Source: Eubacterium sp. | GTDB lineage: Bacteria > Bacillota_A > Clostridia > Lachnospirales > Lachnospiraceae | NCBI GenBank assembly: GCA_023663915.1 | Contig: JAMPGN010000066.1 | Location: forward strand, 1 to 18,542 | Direction: 5' to 3' | DNA: 18,542 nucleotides | Program-made: the position numbers and the translations under genes | In this document: piece by piece, positions 15,251 to 18,542 of the stretch | Position numbering within the stretch: position 1 is the stretch's first letter | Layout of the letters: each line of letters opens with the position of its first letter | Notes under the pieces: generated by a model | What the model saw: the letters and a program-made list of their open reading frames with translations, nothing else | The model's database searches: none | What the model was told of the DNA's origin: nothing

Positions 15251-17359
15251 ATGGTAATCAGAATGGCGCAATCAAAAAAGTATATATTAGGGGATATGCA
15301 ATGTCTGTATTTCGTTGATGAAGAAAACGGGCAGACCGATCTGGCGATACTGCCGGCTGGCGTGGAATACTGCGAGGCGGAAAAAGAAAAGCCGTATACA
15401 GACAGCCTTGTGCAAATTCATATCGTGGGTGATGCTTATCCGGGCGGGTATGCCGGCGGCAGAACGATGCGTCAGGGATGCAGCGTCTACGGGTTTGCGT
15501 GGAAAGACCAGAAGGTTACGGAAAGCCAGACGGGAAAAGAAATCTGTACCATATTGCAGGATGAGAGAGGGCTTATACTGGAACATCATTTGTACTGGCA
15601 GGAAGGAGCGTCTTTTGTAAGATGCTATACCGTTTTTCAGAACGGGAGCAATAAGACGGTAGGACTCGATATGCTGTCCAGTTTCTCATTAGGGAAAATA
15701 TCGCCTTTCGTGGGAAGTAAAGAGGAAAAGCGCCTTTATATGCACCGGCTGCGGAGTGTGTGGAGCATGGAAGGAAGATTGGAGACGAGGGCGGTGGAGG
15801 ATTTGCAGTTAGAGCCTTCCTGGGCTGGCCATGCGGTGCGATGCGAACGCTTCGGGCAGGTGGGGTCCATGCCGGTCAACGGCTATTTTCCTTATCTTGT
15901 GATGGAAGACCGCAAGAGCGATATCTTTTGGGGAGCTATGCTGGCGCACAATGCGTCATGGCAGATGGAAGCGTACCGCCGGGGTGATAATATCAGTATT
16001 TCGGGCGGACTTGCGGACAGAGAGTTCGGTCATTGGCTTAAGAACATTGAAGCGGGAAAGCGGTTTGTCACTCCGGAAGCGATTCTTTCGGTGTGCAAAG
16101 GCGGCGGGATCGATCTGATTTCCCAGCGCATGACAAGCGTGATGAACCAGACGGCGGACGACGGACCGGAGAGCGAACAGGAACTTCCGATCATTTTCAA
16201 TGAATACTGTACGACATGGGGCTGCCCGTCCCATGAAAATATCAGCGCGATTCTGGATGCGATCAAGGACAAGGGTTTTTCCTACTTTGTCATTGACTGC
16301 GGCTGGTACAAGGAAGAAGGCATTCCGTGGGATATTGACATGGGCGACTACGAGGTTTCCAAGGAACTTTTTCCTCTGGGGTTGGATAAGACAGTGCAGG
16401 CGATCAAAGAGCACGGTCTGAAGCCGGGCATATGGTTTGAGATTGAGAACGTGGGCGAGAAGGCGCGGGCATATCAGAATACGGATCATCTGCTGAAAAG
16501 GGATGGAAGCGTGCTCACTACGTCGTCGAGGAGATTTTGGGATATGCGCGATCCGTGGGTTCAGGATTACCTTACAGAGAAGGTGATCGGAACTTTGAAC
16601 AAGTACGGATTTGAATATATGAAGATCGATTATAATGATACGATTGGGCTGGGCTGTGACGGCGCGGAATCTCTTGGCGAGGGTCTGCGCCAGAACATGG
16701 CGGCATCGGCTGAGTTTGTGGATAAGGTGAAAGAGCAGGTACCGGGAATTATTTTGGAGAACTGTTCTTCCGGCGGACACCGACTGGAGCCGTTTATGAT
16801 GAGCAAGTGTAGTATGGCATCATTTTCTGATGCGCATGAGTGTGAGGAGATCCCGATTATTGCAGCGAATCTGCACAGGGTGATACTGCCTAGGCAGAGT
16901 CAGATCTGGGCGGTTATCCGCAATACGGATTCTCTGAAAAGGATTGCTTACTCGATTGCAAATACTTTTCTTGGCAGAATGTGCCTTTCGGGTGATGCGC
17001 TTGAATTGTCAGACAGTCAGTGGAAGATAATCGAGGATGGCATCGCTTTTTATAAAAAGATTGCGCCGATTATTAAGAGCGGAAGAAGCTATCGGTTCGG
17101 AACGGATGTGGTGAGCTACCGGAACCCGAAAGGCTGGCAGGGAGTACTGAGAGAAGGCGGCAATAAAGAGGCTTATGCGGTATTCCACAGTTTCTATGAG
17201 AATCATGAGGAGTGGATGGAGATTTGCCTGCCAGGAGAGAGGAATTATGAGATTGACACGGTGTACTCGGATAGCGAGGTGGAAGTGCGCCTTGACAAAG
17301 ACAGACTGCTGTGTCGGAATACAGAGGATATGAGGGCGGTTGCGGTGTATCTGAGATAA
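15251..17359 (+). CDS. GH36/melibiase-family glycosidase (putative alpha-galactosidase or alpha-N-acetylgalactosaminidase)
   Basis: Cytoplasmic glycoside hydrolase (no signal peptide), 702 residues, in the range of GH36 enzymes. The N-terminal half is a beta-sandwich-like region; the barrel begins near IIFNEYCTTWGCPS. GH36-like landmarks are FVIDCGWYKEEG, GLKPGIWFEIENV, the RFWDMRDPWVQDYL block, FEYMKIDYND with predicted nucleophile Asp460, ENCSSGGHRLEP, and ASFSDAHE with predicted acid/base Asp527. The motifs diverge from the classic KWDxNR and SDDTD forms, so substrate specificity is uncertain. ATG 15251 is only 1 base after AAAGG; ATG 15263 leaves 13 bases, so the start is unsettled by four codons. 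It is 77 bases after the permeases and likely cotranscribed, hydrolysing the imported sugar. Confidence 0.85.
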   Translation: MVIRMAQSKKYILGDMQCLYFVDEENGQTDLAILPAGVEYCEAEKEKPYTDSLVQIHIVGDAYPGGYAGGRTMRQGCSVYGFAWKDQKVTESQTGKEICTILQDERGLILEHHLYWQEGASFVRCYTVFQNGSNKTVGLDMLSSFSLGKISPFVGSKEEKRLYMHRLRSVWSMEGRLETRAVEDLQLEPSWAGHAVRCERFGQVGSMPVNGYFPYLVMEDRKSDIFWGAMLAHNASWQMEAYRRGDNISISGGLADREFGHWLKNIEAGKRFVTPEAILSVCKGGGIDLISQRMTSVMNQTADDGPESEQELPIIFNEYCTTWGCPSHENISAILDAIKDKGFSYFVIDCGWYKEEGIPWDIDMGDYEVSKELFPLGLDKTVQAIKEHGLKPGIWFEIENVGEKARAYQNTDHLLKRDGSVLTTSSRRFWDMRDPWVQDYLTEKVIGTLNKYGFEYMKIDYNDTIGLGCDGAESLGEGLRQNMAASAEFVDKVKEQVPGIILENCSSGGHRLEPFMMSKCSMASFSDAHECEEIPIIAANLHRVILPRQSQIWAVIRNTDSLKRIAYSIANTFLGRMCLSGDALELSDSQWKIIEDGIAFYKKIAPIIKSGRSYRFGTDVVSYRNPKGWQGVLREGGNKEAYAVFHSFYENHEEWMEICLPGERNYEIDTVYSDSEVEVRLDKDRLLCRNTEDMRAVAVYLR

Positions 17360-17476
17360 ATGGGAAGACGAGTTCTGCAAGGCTAATCCCCAAACAAGGC
17401 GCTTTTGCTGAGGAATGTTTGAATGAAGATAAGATAAAAATATTATAAAAAGAAAGTCGAAAACTGGAAAAATATA

Positions 17477-17508
17477 AATAGTTTCCGACTTACAAGTCAG
17501 AAACTATT
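17477..17508. promoter_or_regulatory. Inverted repeat overlapping the -35 box (operator-like)
   Basis: The arms at 17477-17491 (AATAGTTTCCGACTT) and 17494-17508 (AAGTCAGAAACTATT) are complementary over 15 positions with a single C/A mismatch and 2 bases between. The right arm ends on the first two bases of the -35 box. There is no T-run, so termination is unlikely; a protein-binding operator is the better guess. Confidence 0.5.
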
Positions 17509-17534
17509 GACGATTATGAAGTTTTAAGTATAAT
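17507..17534 (+). promoter_or_regulatory. Near-consensus vegetative promoter for the AAA ATPase gene
   Basis: TTGACG at 17507-17512 and a perfect TATAAT at 17529-17534 are spaced by 16 bases. AAGGAGG at 17549-17555 and ATG 17562 follow directly, giving a short leader. This is the best promoter in the window. Confidence 0.8.
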
Positions 17535-17561
17535 GGAAGCAAGAAAGTAAGGAGGCGTGGA

Positions 17562-18542
17562 ATGAATACCCTTATTAATCGTCCATTATATTTGGAACAA
17601 CTGATTCAAAATAAAGATGTAGATCTGGTTAAGATTGTAACAGGTATACGCAGATGTGGAAAGTCTTCCATGCTTGATTTGTTTCATCAATATTTGATTG
17701 ATAGCGGCATATCCGAAGATCATATTGTTCATATGAATTTGGAATCTTTGAAATATAGAAATCTGACGGATTACCTGACCTTCTATGATTATGTCTGCGA
17801 AGGTATCGCAAAGGGTGAAAAAACCTATCTGATATTTGATGAATTGCAAGTGGTAGAACACTGGGAAAAAGCCATAGAGTCTTTTCGTTTGGATTTCGAT
17901 GTGGATATCTATATAACAGGCTCAAATGCATATCTTCTTTCGACGGAGTTCTCAACGTTTTTATCTGGAAGATATATTGAAATAAAGATATTGCCGCTCT
18001 CATTCAAGGAGTTTTTGGATTTTTATGAATTTGTTGCACCCGTAACACTGGAGGAGAAATTTCAAAAGTATCTGCAGTTTGGCGGAATGCCGATACTGAG
18101 GGAATATCAGTTTAATGAAGCACGAAGTAATCAGGCGTTGGAAGGTATATACTCTACGGTTGTATTACGTGATATTTTACAGCGTAATCATTTGGCTGAT
18201 CAGAATATGCTGCAAAAGATAGTCATGTTTCTGTGTTCCAATATAGGCAGTGTCACATCCCCGAATAATATAGGAAATGTACTAACGGATGAAGGGGATA
18301 TTCAGAAGGCAAAAGCTAAAAACGTAGCTGGGAAAACGGTAGATAAGTATATATCTATGTTACGCAGCGCTTTTGTGTTTTATCAAGTAGGCAGATATGA
18401 TGTGAAAGGGAAGCAGTTGTTAAAAACTCTTGGGAAATATTACATCATCGATATGGGCTTTCGCAATATGCTGCTTGGATATCGTGATGGAGATAGAGGA
18501 CATATTTTAGAAAATATTGTATTTTTGGAATTGCTTAGAAGG
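17562..18542 (+). CDS. AAA-family ATPase with DUF4143-type C-terminus (partial, runs off window)
   Basis: The frame is open from ATG 17562 to the last base (327 codons), so the C-terminus is outside the window; relatives are usually about 400 residues. It has a Walker A GIRRCGKSS (residues 28-36), a Walker B TYLIFDELQ (88-96) and a sensor-like YITGSNAYLLSTEFSTFLSGR. The segment ILPLSFKEFLDFY, then FGGMPILREY and the start of a DUF4143 region (KYYIIDMGFRNMLLG, then HILENIVFLELLRR) identify the widespread 'ATP-binding protein/DUF4143' family. Its biological role is generally unclear; these genes are common, often solitary and variable in gut Firmicutes and Bacteroidetes. AAGGAGG at 17549-17555 (6-base gap) fixes the start. 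It has its own promoter and is not part of the sugar operon. Confidence 0.9.
   Translation, partial: MNTLINRPLYLEQLIQNKDVDLVKIVTGIRRCGKSSMLDLFHQYLIDSGISEDHIVHMNLESLKYRNLTDYLTFYDYVCEGIAKGEKTYLIFDELQVVEHWEKAIESFRLDFDVDIYITGSNAYLLSTEFSTFLSGRYIEIKILPLSFKEFLDFYEFVAPVTLEEKFQKYLQFGGMPILREYQFNEARSNQALEGIYSTVVLRDILQRNHLADQNMLQKIVMFLCSNIGSVTSPNNIGNVLTDEGDIQKAKAKNVAGKTVDKYISMLRSAFVFYQVGRYDVKGKQLLKTLGKYYIIDMGFRNMLLGYRDGDRGHILENIVFLELLRR

Noticed and set aside
15956..16780. Long open frame (274 codons) on the minus strand inside the GH36 gene
   Set aside because: It is fully antisense to a well-supported gene, has no ribosome binding site and its translation is rich in Arg, His, Leu and Pro as expected from a shadow frame.
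7107..17359. Possibility that the kinase/regulator pair controls the polysaccharide genes
   Set aside because: The pair is separated from them by a hairpin, a rearrangement scar and likely terminators, whereas it is directly linked to a sugar-binding protein and transport operon.

Overview
The window looks like a chromosomal segment of a low-to-moderate GC, Gram-positive Clostridia member, most likely a Lachnospiraceae-type gut anaerobe. This is inferred from strong AGGAGG-type ribosome binding sites, lipoprotein sugar-binding proteins with an LAGC lipobox and an acidic Ala/Pro/Glu linker, a YesM/YesN-type two-component pair, and an ABC sugar importer with no ATPase gene of its own. No rRNA, tRNA, CRISPR array or intact insertion sequence was seen.

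Region 1 (1-3961) is the distal, variable part of a surface-polysaccharide locus and is strikingly AT-rich after glf. It holds the tail of an upstream gene, UDP-galactopyranose mutase (glf), a membrane O-acyltransferase whose 5' coding part carries a run of nine G, an FrhB/FdhB-type flavo-iron-sulfur protein lacking its usual N-terminal ferredoxin domain, and a separate small gene encoding just that 2[4Fe-4S] domain. Short decayed-looking stretches lie between these genes. Region 2 (3962-6139) is visibly richer in GC and holds UDP-glucuronate decarboxylase and UDP-glucose 6-dehydrogenase. Together they turn UDP-glucose into UDP-glucuronate and then UDP-xylose; with Glf this supplies galactofuranose, glucuronate and/or xylose to the exported glycan.

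Region 3 (6140-7106) is a scar: two 5'-truncated fragments, at least one resembling the C-terminus of an Rpn/PD-(D/E)XK transposase-like nuclease, stand head to head, followed by a long AT-rich hairpin and a plausible promoter.

Region 4 (7107-17359) is a carbohydrate sensing and utilisation module in two transcriptional blocks. Block A is a LytS/YesM-type histidine kinase, a YesN/AraC-type response regulator and a lipoprotein solute-binding protein (SBP1), closed by a strong intrinsic terminator 2 bases after the SBP1 stop. Block B is a second, full-length paralogous binding protein (SBP2), an internal hairpin terminator, two permeases and a cytoplasmic GH36/melibiase-like glycosidase with divergent catalytic motifs. 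The working model is that SBP1 presents ligand to the kinase, the regulator activates block B, SBP2 and the permeases import an alpha-galactoside-like oligosaccharide using a shared ATPase encoded elsewhere, and the GH36 enzyme cleaves it inside the cell.

Region 5 (17360-18542) has a near-consensus promoter overlapped by a 15-bp inverted repeat, driving a DUF4143-type AAA ATPase gene that runs off the end of the window.
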